Source: Bacteroidota bacterium (lineage in GTDB: Bacteria; Bacteroidota; Ignavibacteria; Palsa-1295). From it: a DNA stretch of 64,000 nucleotides. Below the pieces are notes generated by a model. The model searched no databases. It was given only the letters and a program-made list of their open reading frames with translations, and had not been told where the DNA came from. The position numbers were made by a program, and so were the translations under genes. Below are positions 47,700 to 55,952 of the stretch, piece by piece (the first letter of the stretch is position 1; each line of letters starts with the position of its first letter). The stretch covers positions 62,001-126,000 of the forward strand of contig JAUZNX010000007.1 of the NCBI GenBank assembly GCA_030706745.1, in the 5' to 3' direction.

Positions 47700-48014
47700 A
47701 TGGCCGTATTACAAATCAATGGATCCTCGATCGACGTGAATGACGAGGGATACATGACCAATCATGCCCAATGGAACCCCGACGTTGCTGCGGAACTTGC
47801 GAAGGGTCTCGGCGTCACGCTCACGCCCGCGCATTGGCGTGTGCTGAATTTCATCGACAAGGACTTTGGCGAGAAGGGTGTCGTGCCTGGCATCCGGCGT
47901 ATGAATAAAGTCGGCGGGATTCCGACGAAAGAACTTTATGATTTATTCCCGGAAGGACCGATCAAAAAAGCGGCGAAAATCTCCGGTTACCCGAAACCTG
48001 CAAGCTGCGTTTAA
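47700..48014 (+). CDS. DsrC/TusE-family sulfur carrier lacking the second cysteine
   Basis: 104 residues, full length for the family. FIDKDFGEKGVVPGIRRMN and the flexible C-terminal arm GYPKPASCV are diagnostic. The penultimate cysteine C103 (CysA) is present. The second arm cysteine, 11 residues earlier in true DsrC, is A92 here, so the protein is of the single-cysteine (TusE-like) kind: it can carry persulfide but not form the arm disulfide. It lies 30 nt after sqr and 14 nt before the DsrE-like gene. Confidence 0.93.
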   Translation: MAVLQINGSSIDVNDEGYMTNHAQWNPDVAAELAKGLGVTLTPAHWRVLNFIDKDFGEKGVVPGIRRMNKVGGIPTKELYDLFPEGPIKKAAKISGYPKPASCV

Positions 48015-48028
48015 CGAAAGGAAACACA

Positions 48029-48523
48029 ATGGCCGAAGACAAACTCAGTAAGGTCTCGATCGTCGTTTCGCACGGTTCGCTGGAAGGTATCTATCCGGGC
48101 CTCATCATGGCGAACGGCGCCCGGATGGAAGGGATCGAAGCAAACCTATTTTTTACGTTCTTCGGGCTCTACGGTATACTTCAAAAGTACAATCACAAGC
48201 TCCGGATTGCAACCGTCGGCAATCCGGCGATGCGTTTGCCTGACGCCAAAGGATTTCCGATGCCGACCATCATGGGAGCGATTCCCGGCATGTCCGCCAT
48301 CGCGACGAAAATGATGAGCAAAGAAATGGAGAAGCTGGACATCCCTCCAATCCCGGAATTCCTCGAGATGTTCCACGACGCCGGCGGCAAGATATACGCG
48401 TGCAAAGCGACGGTTGACATGTTCCACTTGACGAACGATGACTTCATTCCGCAATTGGACCAAGTCCTCACAGTCGGGGAATTCTACGAGAAGTCAGTAG
48501 GGGCTCAAATCATCTTCACATAG
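48029..48523 (+). CDS. DsrE/DsrF-like (DsrE2-type) sulfur transfer protein
   Basis: 164 residues. It has the DsrE fold with VSIVVSHGSLEGIYPGLIMA, a hydrophobic segment (LFFTFFGLYGILQK), MPTIMGAIPGMSAIATKMMS and the conserved cysteine in GKIYACKATVDMF. DsrE2-type proteins pass persulfide between TusA/rhodanese-like donors and DsrC. It ends the sqr-dsrC-dsrE operon; no tusA or rhodanese gene is in the window. Confidence 0.9.
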   Translation: MAEDKLSKVSIVVSHGSLEGIYPGLIMANGARMEGIEANLFFTFFGLYGILQKYNHKLRIATVGNPAMRLPDAKGFPMPTIMGAIPGMSAIATKMMSKEMEKLDIPPIPEFLEMFHDAGGKIYACKATVDMFHLTNDDFIPQLDQVLTVGEFYEKSVGAQIIFT

Positions 48524-48591
48524 TTCGTTCGCGAATCAAGTTCGCAAAACTGAATGGAGTCGGCACTGGCCCATTAAGGGGAGCGCGCCGG

Positions 48592-48972
48592 TCACAACTC
48601 CTCGATGATGGATTCGCCATCCGGATGAGAGAGCATCGTGCGGAGTTCGGGAATCTGCACCGCGGGATGGGGAACGACGTGGCCATCATTCTCGAGATAG
48701 TGTTTCCATATTTCGATGGCACGCGATCGAAGGCTGACCCGGCGCTCGCTCGTCAGCATCGTCCAATGCTGCGAGGGCATTTTGCCCGAGGGAGGTATGG
48801 CATACACATGCTGCTCCGCTTCATAGAGCGAAGTGATTCGGGTCTCCAAAAGTGTAGCAGTCATATTCGTGGGTTCGGCAAATCGAACCAAAAATTTTGA
48901 ACAGTGGCCAATAACCGCTTTAGTCGCGTGTGCAATATAGTCATTCGAGCCGAAGAAAGCAAGAGCCTTCAC
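48592..48972 (-). CDS. Hypothetical protein
   Basis: 126 residues, soluble, no signal. Notable segments are ATLLETRITSLYEAEQHVYA and QHWTMLTSERRVSLRSRAIEIWKHYLE. It is convergent with the sulfur operon and lies just upstream of gpsA on the same strand. I do not recognise it; coding is supported by length and clean spacing only. Confidence 0.55.
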   Translation of the reverse strand: MKALAFFGSNDYIAHATKAVIGHCSKFLVRFAEPTNMTATLLETRITSLYEAEQHVYAIPPSGKMPSQHWTMLTSERRVSLRSRAIEIWKHYLENDGHVVPHPAVQIPELRTMLSHPDGESIIEEL

Positions 48973-49039
48973 TGCAATTCATCGTTAATTCATCCACCAC
49001 TCAAGTCCCGGTCACTGCCCAGATAATGGGTGTCTGACC

Positions 49040-50035
49040 TTACCAGCGCTCCGATTTCGGATTTCTGGTCATGAGATCGTTCGTCGCTTCTCTGGGGTCT
49101 TTTCCTTCGAAGAGAATACGATACGTCTCCTCGATAATTGGCATTTCGATTTTATGGGACCTGGCGAGGCTGCGGGCCGATTCTGTTGTGGTTATGCCTT
49201 CGGCGATCTTCTTCATGCTGGCCTGAATATCTGCGAGGGTGCGGCCAAGCCCTATTTGCTCACCGACATAACGATTGCGTGAGTGTCTGCTTGCGCAAGT
49301 GACAACGAGATCGCCAAGACCTGCAAGTCCGCTGAACGTATGTTCCTCCGCGCCAAGCGCAACACCCAATCGGCGCATTTCAGCGAGACCTCGAGTCATC
49401 AGAGCGGCCTTGGTATTATCTCCAAATCCGGCGCCATCGATCATTCCTGCGCAGATAGCAATGACATTCTTCAATGCGCCGGCCAACTCGACACCGATGA
49501 CATCAGAACTCGAGTACACTCGAAAATAAGGCAGGAAGAATGCATCCTGCACAGTGCGCACGGTGTCGTGGTTTTCCCCGGCAATCACCACTGCCGTTGG
49601 CACTCTTCGCGCGACTTCTTCCGCATGACTTGGACCGCTCAGAACAACGGTGCGTGCCGCAGAAACGGCAAGGGACTCTGCGATAATTTCCGTCACCCGC
49701 TCGTCGCTGCCGCGCTCGATCCCTTTGGAAGCATTGACGTAGCAGGCATCCCGCGCAATATGCTGGCGGAGACCAATCGTAACTGCACGCGTGGCTTGCG
49801 ATGGTAAGGCAAAGACGTATAATTCTTTGCCAGCAATGGCCTCCGGGCTATGCGTGATTTCGATCTCTGGATCGATCTGGATTCCGGGAAGATAGATCGC
49901 GTTCTCGCGAGATTCGCGCAACTCAGTTGCAAACTCTTCACGATGGGCCCAGAGCGTAACCGAGTGGCCTCTCTCCATGAGCACGCGCGCCAGTGCCGTC
50001 CCCCAGGCACCTGCACCAATGACAGCCGTATTCAT
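49040..50035 (-). CDS. gpsA: NAD(P)-dependent glycerol-3-phosphate dehydrogenase
   Basis: 331 residues from ATG 50035 (MNTAVIGAGAWGTALARVLM); a longer frame to 50098 adds an unlikely leader. GAGAWGTA binds NAD(P); VLSGPSHAEEVARRVPTAVV, NVIAICAGMIDGAGFGDN (catalytic Lys follows in TKAALMTRGLAEM) and the C-terminal helices complete the family. It reduces dihydroxyacetone phosphate to sn-glycerol 3-phosphate for phospholipids. plsY, the next step, lies just upstream, 78 nt away on the same strand. Confidence 0.96.
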   Translation of the reverse strand: MNTAVIGAGAWGTALARVLMERGHSVTLWAHREEFATELRESRENAIYLPGIQIDPEIEITHSPEAIAGKELYVFALPSQATRAVTIGLRQHIARDACYVNASKGIERGSDERVTEIIAESLAVSAARTVVLSGPSHAEEVARRVPTAVVIAGENHDTVRTVQDAFFLPYFRVYSSSDVIGVELAGALKNVIAICAGMIDGAGFGDNTKAALMTRGLAEMRRLGVALGAEEHTFSGLAGLGDLVVTCASRHSRNRYVGEQIGLGRTLADIQASMKKIAEGITTTESARSLARSHKIEMPIIEETYRILFEGKDPREATNDLMTRNPKSERW

Positions 50036-50113
50036 GGTTAATTGAAGGCGTAGCGTCGTTTGCCGGGCTAATCCACGGTCGTGATTGTCCGTGGCCAAAG
50101 GGCCACGAAAATC

Positions 50114-50785
50114 TTATGACGCTTTGCGGAAAATGCGTAATGCATCGAAGCGGTTTTCTCGCTTCTCGATCAGGCGTGTAATATTCGCCCGGTGAGTAAA
50201 AATCAGGAAGAGCGCAAGCCCGATCGCAAAGACGATCAGCGTGCTGTATCCGACGATATGAACTCCGAACGCGTTCTCACGCAGGAACATCGTTGTCGGA
50301 AACATGATCGCGGCAATGATTGACCCGAGCGAGACATACCCACTCAGAACAACCACCAGTAAGAAGATGCCGGCCACGATTGCAATTTCGATCGGCGCGA
50401 CGCCAATCAGCATTCCAGCCGCTGTGCTAATTCCCTTTCCACCATGGAAGCCAGCAAAGATCGTGTAGACGTGGCCGAGAACTGCGGAGCATCCGGCGAT
50501 CAAACGAAAAATCGTGATGTCTTGAAACGGCGTCGCATTATGAAACGGAAGGCCGTTGAAGAAATAGGTGGCAAGCAGAACCGCACCCAGTCCTTTGGCC
50601 AGATCGAGAACCTGGACCGCGAGGCCCAATTTCCAGCCGAGCACTCGAAAAGCATTCGTCGAGCCCATATTGCCCGAACCTTTGCTTCGAATGTCAAATC
50701 CACGAAATTGCTTCGAAATAATGATCCCAAATGGGATCGAGCCGATCAGGTAGCTCGCGATGACAATGAGAACCAGACTCAACAT
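50114..50785 (-). CDS. plsY: Glycerol-3-phosphate acyltransferase PlsY
   Basis: 223 residues, a polytopic inner-membrane protein. SYLIGSIPFGIIISK, GSGNMGSTNAFRVLG and AGFHGGKGISTAAG are the three PlsY motifs. It transfers acyl from acyl-phosphate to glycerol 3-phosphate. With gpsA downstream it makes a lysophosphatidate-forming pair. Confidence 0.96.
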   Translation of the reverse strand: MLSLVLIVIASYLIGSIPFGIIISKQFRGFDIRSKGSGNMGSTNAFRVLGWKLGLAVQVLDLAKGLGAVLLATYFFNGLPFHNATPFQDITIFRLIAGCSAVLGHVYTIFAGFHGGKGISTAAGMLIGVAPIEIAIVAGIFLLVVVLSGYVSLGSIIAAIMFPTTMFLRENAFGVHIVGYSTLIVFAIGLALFLIFTHRANITRLIEKRENRFDALRIFRKAS

Positions 50786-50898
50786 GCGTTGCTAAATCCT
50801 TTGTAATTTCCTTTGGACGGCAGTATGCGAATTCTCTTAGAAGCCGATACAACACCTGCTCTTCAGAAATCGTTGAATAAAATTGCGCTCATAAACTG

Positions 50899-51594
50899 CT
50901 AATCTATCTGCGATGCGTTGGCCAGAACGGAACGCGCGCGCTCCAGATCGGCCGGATATGTAATCTTGAAATTCGACTCGCTTCCGGGCACGATCCACGG
51001 ATGCTCACCGATCCGCTCGAGCAACTGCGCCTCGTCAGTCGCCGTGCGGAGTATGTCCGGCGCCACATCATACGCCCCGAGCATCAACTCGAGGCGTGCT
51101 CCTTGCGGCGTTTGCGCGCGCCAGAGATTCTCGCGCGAGACTGTTTCGATAATCCTCTGACCGTCTGTTCGTTTGAGTGTGTCCACAACCGGTAGTCCCG
51201 GAATGGCCGAACCATGCTCGCGGACTGCCCGAATCACCGCCTCGATGAGCGGCGGATTCACCAATGCCCGCGCGGCATCGTGAACGAGTAGTACCTCGAT
51301 GCCGTCAAATGCACGGAATACATCCAAACCCTTGGCCACCGATTCCTGTCGTGTCGCGCCGCCGGAAACAACGTGGCACTCACATTCTAGCTTGAGTTCG
51401 CGTAGACCGGCTTCGTATGTGGGCACCTCTTCCTCACGGCCGACAAGTACAAGCGCGCGGATTGACTCGATTGATGAAAACGTTCGCGCAACATATTGAT
51501 ACAGCGCGAGATCACCGAGCAATTCGAATTGCTTGACCTTACCGAATCGGCTGCCACTTCCAGCCGCTGCGATGATTACGCCGACATCCCTCAT
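50899..51594 (-). CDS. ispD: 2-C-methyl-D-erythritol 4-phosphate cytidylyltransferase
   Basis: 231 residues. GVIIAAAGSGSRFGKVKQFE is the nucleotide-binding loop; LLVHDAARALVNPPLIEAVI, PVVDTLKR and the TPQGARLELMLGAY segment are typical. It makes CDP-methylerythritol in the MEP isoprenoid pathway. ispF is not adjacent. It lies between the permease gene and plsY in a minus-strand run of housekeeping genes. Confidence 0.95.
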   Translation of the reverse strand: MRDVGVIIAAAGSGSRFGKVKQFELLGDLALYQYVARTFSSIESIRALVLVGREEEVPTYEAGLRELKLECECHVVSGGATRQESVAKGLDVFRAFDGIEVLLVHDAARALVNPPLIEAVIRAVREHGSAIPGLPVVDTLKRTDGQRIIETVSRENLWRAQTPQGARLELMLGAYDVAPDILRTATDEAQLLERIGEHPWIVPGSESNFKITYPADLERARSVLANASQID

Positions 51595-51648
51595 AATGAC
51601 AACTTAGCACGGTGATGGAATTCGCTTTTCGGCATTTGCTATTCGTAA

Positions 51649-53523
51649 CTACTTTTTCTCAGCTTCCTGAATCTCGGCGGCCTCGTGTTCCTGTCCCTTA
51701 TACTCAATGACAAAGCTATACGCCGGGAAGCGTCGCGGCAGTCGCATCAGCGAAAAGACCATCACGCCCGTCGAGAACCGATCGAGCCAACTCGAGGTCG
51801 GCCAGCCAAGGTGGAAGACGATTTTGCGATCGGCAAAATCATACTGCAGCATATAGATCAGTGCCACAAGCCGATGCGCCAGCGACTCACGGAAGAGGGT
51901 CAGCAAGTAATGATTCTCGCCAAGTTTCTGCGGTGATCCCGAGCGGGGTGAGTAGAGCGTGATGTATGCAACGTTCGGATCCGAATTCAGTGGCGAGGTG
52001 TCCTGTTGTCGCCGGAAGAACAGATGAAAGTCCTTCGTCTCATCCGCTTCGGCAATGCGGAACATGAGCTCCATTGGACTGTCGGTCTTGCGGAATTGCT
52101 GAATTTCCGGCGCGCGCCGCTTGGCCACACGGAAGCCAATGATCTGAAAGATCGTGACCGTGATCGCCCATAGTACAAAGCCCTGCCACTTGTGATAACC
52201 GATGAACGCGAAGACCGATAGCAGCAATAGGAATATGAGCAGGGTGCCCGTGCGCGACGTATGATAGTCCGGAATTTCTTCGCTCCCGCGTGAGTAGCGG
52301 TAATAGACTAGTGCGCCCATGTTGATCGTAAAGCTCGCGACAAGGCCAACGGCGTACATGTGCGCGAGCATCGTTTGACTTCCGGCCGTGACGGCAATAA
52401 TCACGCTGAAGAGCGTGGCATTCATGATGTGAATGCGATAGAGCGAATCCGCCTTATTGGTTTTGATCAACCAGTCGAACCCATACCGGTGCGCGACGCG
52501 CTCCAGAAGTTCGCTCGATGCCACGAAGGCCGTGTTGACGGCCATGATCAGTGTAAAGCTCGCCAGCCCGCCCATGAGATACGAGAAGACGCGTCCATTC
52601 ACCACATTGGCAAAATAGGTGATCAGGTCGTTCTCGTGTGCTTTGAAGTCGATGTCGGTGCGAGTCAATACCAGCATCGTAATGAGAGGCGTAACGATGC
52701 CGACGGTCAGAGCGAGAAAGATGTATGCTTTGCGAATGTCCTTCCAGGATTTCACCAAGCCCGCCGTCTGAATCACGCTTTCGATTCCGGAATAGGCAAG
52801 AATAACACCCGAAATACCAAAGATCATAAAACTGATGCCACTGAACAAGCCGTGCCCGAACATGCCAGTGAGTGTGAAGTGAACACCCTCCGTGGCCGCG
52901 GTGAACTGTCCCGGACTTGGGTCGATGACCGCAGAAAGAATCAGTGTCAGGAGAATCATCGCCGCAACGATGAAAATGAGAAACGTAAACCGCGCGTTCT
53001 CGCGGATCCCAACAATATTCAGCGACGCAACTCCCCACACAACGGCAAACATGAGAATGTAAATAACCACCGGCGAGAGGTTGAAAAACGAACCCCCGTT
53101 GCCTACGGCCGCAACGGTGGAAATCGCAGCCGTCAAAATGTAATCGACAAGAATCGAAGCCACTGCGGCGAACGACATCGTAGGCCCGAGCACCAGGTAA
53201 CTAAAACTATAGACACCGCCACCACGGATGCCGTGCTTTTCGAGAATGTGCGCGATTTCGATCATCCGGCTCGACAAGAACCGCATGAGCACAGATGTCG
53301 CGATGATAAAGACGAACGCGGCGACGCCAACTATCAAATAGGATTCCGCGGCGACATAGAAGACGCTTGTCAACTCGTCCATCAGCGTGATGATGGCGAT
53401 CGAGAGCCACGTCAGCCACCACTTCCCGCCATCCATGAAGGAAAGCAGGTTCTTCTTTCGCAGGAGGTAGACGAACAGGCCCAGCAGGCCAGCGTTCAGG
53501 ACGATAATGAGAACGAGCTTCAT
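51649..53523 (-). CDS. APC-superfamily amino acid/polyamine permease
   Basis: 624 residues with about 12 helices in the first 430 (ITLMDELTSVFYVAAESYLI, GGVYSFSYLVLGP, FMIFGISGVILAYSGIESV). The Gly-rich break in helix 1 and the SFSYLVLGP segment fit the APC fold. A soluble C-terminal part of about 170 residues follows the last helices (FRKTDSPMELMFRIAEADE, VALIYMLQYDFADRKIVFHL) and is longer than in most APC permeases. Substrate unknown. A short possible gene precedes it by 7 nt. Confidence 0.85.
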   Translation of the reverse strand: MKLVLIIVLNAGLLGLFVYLLRKKNLLSFMDGGKWWLTWLSIAIITLMDELTSVFYVAAESYLIVGVAAFVFIIATSVLMRFLSSRMIEIAHILEKHGIRGGGVYSFSYLVLGPTMSFAAVASILVDYILTAAISTVAAVGNGGSFFNLSPVVIYILMFAVVWGVASLNIVGIRENARFTFLIFIVAAMILLTLILSAVIDPSPGQFTAATEGVHFTLTGMFGHGLFSGISFMIFGISGVILAYSGIESVIQTAGLVKSWKDIRKAYIFLALTVGIVTPLITMLVLTRTDIDFKAHENDLITYFANVVNGRVFSYLMGGLASFTLIMAVNTAFVASSELLERVAHRYGFDWLIKTNKADSLYRIHIMNATLFSVIIAVTAGSQTMLAHMYAVGLVASFTINMGALVYYRYSRGSEEIPDYHTSRTGTLLIFLLLLSVFAFIGYHKWQGFVLWAITVTIFQIIGFRVAKRRAPEIQQFRKTDSPMELMFRIAEADETKDFHLFFRRQQDTSPLNSDPNVAYITLYSPRSGSPQKLGENHYLLTLFRESLAHRLVALIYMLQYDFADRKIVFHLGWPTSSWLDRFSTGVMVFSLMRLPRRFPAYSFVIEYKGQEHEAAEIQEAEKK

Positions 53524-53530
53524 GCAGCAG

Positions 53531-53656
53531 TTATCTTACGAGTTCCTTATTCACAGCCTCAAACACCCGGACCGGCAAAACGATAACGGTTAATCCATCG
53601 AATTGGAGTCGCACTTGATATGCAATGGAATCGATCGCACAAACGGAAAGGAATAT
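53531..53656 (-). CDS. Possible small membrane/hydrophobic protein preceding the permease
   Basis: 42 codons from ATG 53656 (MIFLSVCAIDSIAYQVRLQF, ending VFEAVNKELVR); an open frame continues upstream to 53860 through a Pro/Glu-rich tandem repeat. The 7-nt gap to the permease ATG suggests coupling. The sequence looks like two beta strands of a small fold. No recognised family and no strong ribosome site. Confidence 0.35.
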   Translation of the reverse strand: MFLSVCAIDSIAYQVRLQFDGLTVIVLPVRVFEAVNKELVR

Positions 53657-54063
53657 CATATTGCGCCCTACCAATATGACTGTGCCGGAATCCCCCGCGT
53701 GGCCGAGGCTACGAGGCGGACGAAACGATAGTGGAGTGAGACGTTGGGGACTCTGTCCTCGGCCCGTGGATTCACAAGGCTCAGGCTCGGGCTCTGGTTG
53801 GGATTCGGGTCCAGGCTCTGATTTCGATTCGGGTCCAGGTTCTGATTGTTGGTGTTCCATGGGTCAATGAATGAGGGGCGGTAAACACCTGTGTGCAGGA
53901 ATCTCATTCCAGCTTTCTTGCCTGCACTTTTTTGCCATGGGGCCGGCAAAACCAACGAGGAAATATGCAATGCTTCATATCTGTCAATATTTGGCACTAA
54001 TCTCGCCGGCGTTCTGTCTTTTTTTAGGGCGTATCCTATTCTTTTCCTCCACTGGTTTCGATA
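53657..54063. other. 407-bp region without a supported gene
   Basis: Between the possible small gene and the TIR protein. It holds a GC-rich tandem repeat (53755-53850), the divergent promoter space, and T-rich stretches (54014-54030 and 54050). Open frames here are short and contain the repeat, so I do not call them genes. Confidence 0.5.
53802..53847. repeat. 24-bp-period tandem repeat
   Basis: GATTCGGGTCCAGG[C/T]TCTGATT occurs at 53802-53823 and 53826-53847 with one difference; degenerate further copies extend left to about 53778. The period is a multiple of three and the frame stays open on the minus strand. It is a direct repeat, unlike the inverted hairpins elsewhere. Confidence 0.85.
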
Positions 54064-55887
54064 ATGGCCCACGTATTTATCTCGTATTCTCGCTCCGATT
54101 CCTCGCAGGCGCTCGAACTTCTCGATGTGCTTCGATCGAATGGAATAGACACGTGGATCGACCGTACTGGCATCGAAGGCTCCTCCTCATGGGGCAGCGA
54201 GATTGCGAAGGCCATCGAGGATTGCGGCACGTTGCTCCTCCTGCTATCACCTCGTTCCGTCAGCTCCCGCCATGTCGAGCGCGAAGTCATGCTCGCCTTC
54301 GAGCGTGAGAAGCGCATTCTCCCGGTCATACTCGAGCCCGTCGAAATCCCGATTTCCATTCGCTATCAACTCGCTGGCTTGCAGCATCTCGCGCTCAATG
54401 ATCTAGCAGGAATTTTGCGAGTCCTGACGCTGCCGGATACCCGTGCTGCGCAAACGCAACGCATTCTGTCGGCCGCGCCGCGAAACCGTCGAACCTTTCA
54501 ACTCATTGCCGGGCCCTCGCTGTTGGCCATTCTGGTGCTCGGGTTCTTTCTGGTGCGTGGCTCCCGTCCGGTCAGTGCGGGTCCCGAATCGCTGAGCCTT
54601 GCCGTGCTCTCGCTGGAAGACGGCAGCCCCGACCGTTCCAATCGATATATCGCAAGCGGGATCAGCGCCGAAATAGCCGGCTCGCTTTCCAAACTGCCCG
54701 GCCTGCGTGTCGTCCCGCAGAACACGATCAATGATTATAACGAGATCGGAGCCTCCCCGCTCAGCGTGGCCAGCGAGCTTGGTGTGAATTATGTGACCTC
54801 CGGACGGCTTGAGCGCAGCGGCGACGAGCTGCACGCAACGCTCCAACTCATCGAGGCCACCAGTGGCAAAGTGGTCTGGAGTAATCAGTACGCCGGCAGC
54901 ATGGCCGATCTTTTCGCACTCCAGGAGAAAATGGTAAGCGGACTTGTGGACGCGATGCGGGTCAAACTCCCCTCTACAGGTTCGCGTCTGACGCCGCGAT
55001 ACACGACGAACCCGGAGGCATACGAGTTGTATCTCAAAGCCTGGGAGCTTCGTTGGCACTATGGCCCCCGCGATTTTCAGAATGCGATCTCGCTCCTTCA
55101 ACAAACGTTGCAGCTTGACTCGAATTTCCATCAGTGTTACGGCGCGCTTGCCCAAATCTATTCCGATTACTATCATCTCTTCGATCAAAGCGACAGCATC
55201 AGCAGCGCGGCATACCAGTATGCACTCAAGGCAATCGAAGTGAGTCCGCGCGAGCCGGTGGGCTATGCGGCGCTGGCGCGATTCTCCGCGGTCAAAGGCG
55301 ATCTCTCGGCGGCAACCATCGCTGCCCGAAAGGCGATTGCTCTCGACACCAACAATGCTTCGTCCTACTCCAACTACGGATACGTGTGTCAAGTCGATGG
55401 GGATGTCCGCACAGCGGTGCAAGCCTATTCTCATGCGCTCCGTCTGGACTCGACCGATCGATGGACCTATGTCAATCTTGCGTTCGCCGCCGGCGCGCTC
55501 TACGAGCATGACACGGCAAGATTCAATCGGCTTTGGAATGACACACTCATGCCACGAGGCCGGGCGCGATGGGCCGTATATGCTCAGCGGCACCCGGACG
55601 ATAATCATGCACGATTGATTTCAAGTCTCTTTGGTAATCACGGGGATTTCTGGGACATGCTCGATAAGTTCAAATTGGTTGCGAGCGATCCTTCTGTCAG
55701 CGCGTATACGCTACTCACCCTTTCGGAGGTCTATGCATTTTTGCATGCTCCGGAAGCTATCCCGCTGCTCCGCCGATCTGTTCGGGAGGGCCTTAAACTC
55801 GATATCCAGCATGAACCACTCTTACTGTCACTCCGAAACAATTCAGCATTTGCCGCCATTGTTCGCGAACAAAAAGCCTTACGATAG
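54064..55887 (+). CDS. TIR-domain membrane protein with TolB-N/FlgO-like and TPR domains
   Basis: 607 residues. Residues 1-130 are a TIR domain (VFISYSRSDSSQALELLDVL, IDTWIDRTGIEGSSSWGSEI, LLLLLSPRSVSSRHVEREV); E74, or possibly E72, is the candidate catalytic glutamate if it acts as an NADase. One membrane helix follows near 150 (FQLIAGPSLLAILVLGFFLV). Then comes a periplasm-type alpha/beta domain (SLAVLSLEDGSPDRSNRYIA, LGVNYVTSGRLERSGDELH) like those of cyclase- and TPR-linked TolB-N/FlgO proteins. The C-terminal half is TPR-like (YGALAQIYSDYYHLF, PVGYAALARFSAVKGDLSAA). The TIR would be cytoplasmic. No known defence partner gene is adjacent. Confidence 0.87.
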   Translation: MAHVFISYSRSDSSQALELLDVLRSNGIDTWIDRTGIEGSSSWGSEIAKAIEDCGTLLLLLSPRSVSSRHVEREVMLAFEREKRILPVILEPVEIPISIRYQLAGLQHLALNDLAGILRVLTLPDTRAAQTQRILSAAPRNRRTFQLIAGPSLLAILVLGFFLVRGSRPVSAGPESLSLAVLSLEDGSPDRSNRYIASGISAEIAGSLSKLPGLRVVPQNTINDYNEIGASPLSVASELGVNYVTSGRLERSGDELHATLQLIEATSGKVVWSNQYAGSMADLFALQEKMVSGLVDAMRVKLPSTGSRLTPRYTTNPEAYELYLKAWELRWHYGPRDFQNAISLLQQTLQLDSNFHQCYGALAQIYSDYYHLFDQSDSISSAAYQYALKAIEVSPREPVGYAALARFSAVKGDLSAATIAARKAIALDTNNASSYSNYGYVCQVDGDVRTAVQAYSHALRLDSTDRWTYVNLAFAAGALYEHDTARFNRLWNDTLMPRGRARWAVYAQRHPDDNHARLISSLFGNHGDFWDMLDKFKLVASDPSVSAYTLLTLSEVYAFLHAPEAIPLLRRSVREGLKLDIQHEPLLLSLRNNSAFAAIVREQKALR

Positions 55888-55952
55888 GCGCTTTTGAGCA
55901 ACGAACGCCCAATTGCCACTAATTCACTCTCCAACTTGTTTTACAATTTGCA

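Noticed and set aside
53871-54308. Open frame on the plus strand before and across the TIR start
   Set aside because: It overlaps the strongly supported TIR frame and begins in the repeat region without family resemblance.
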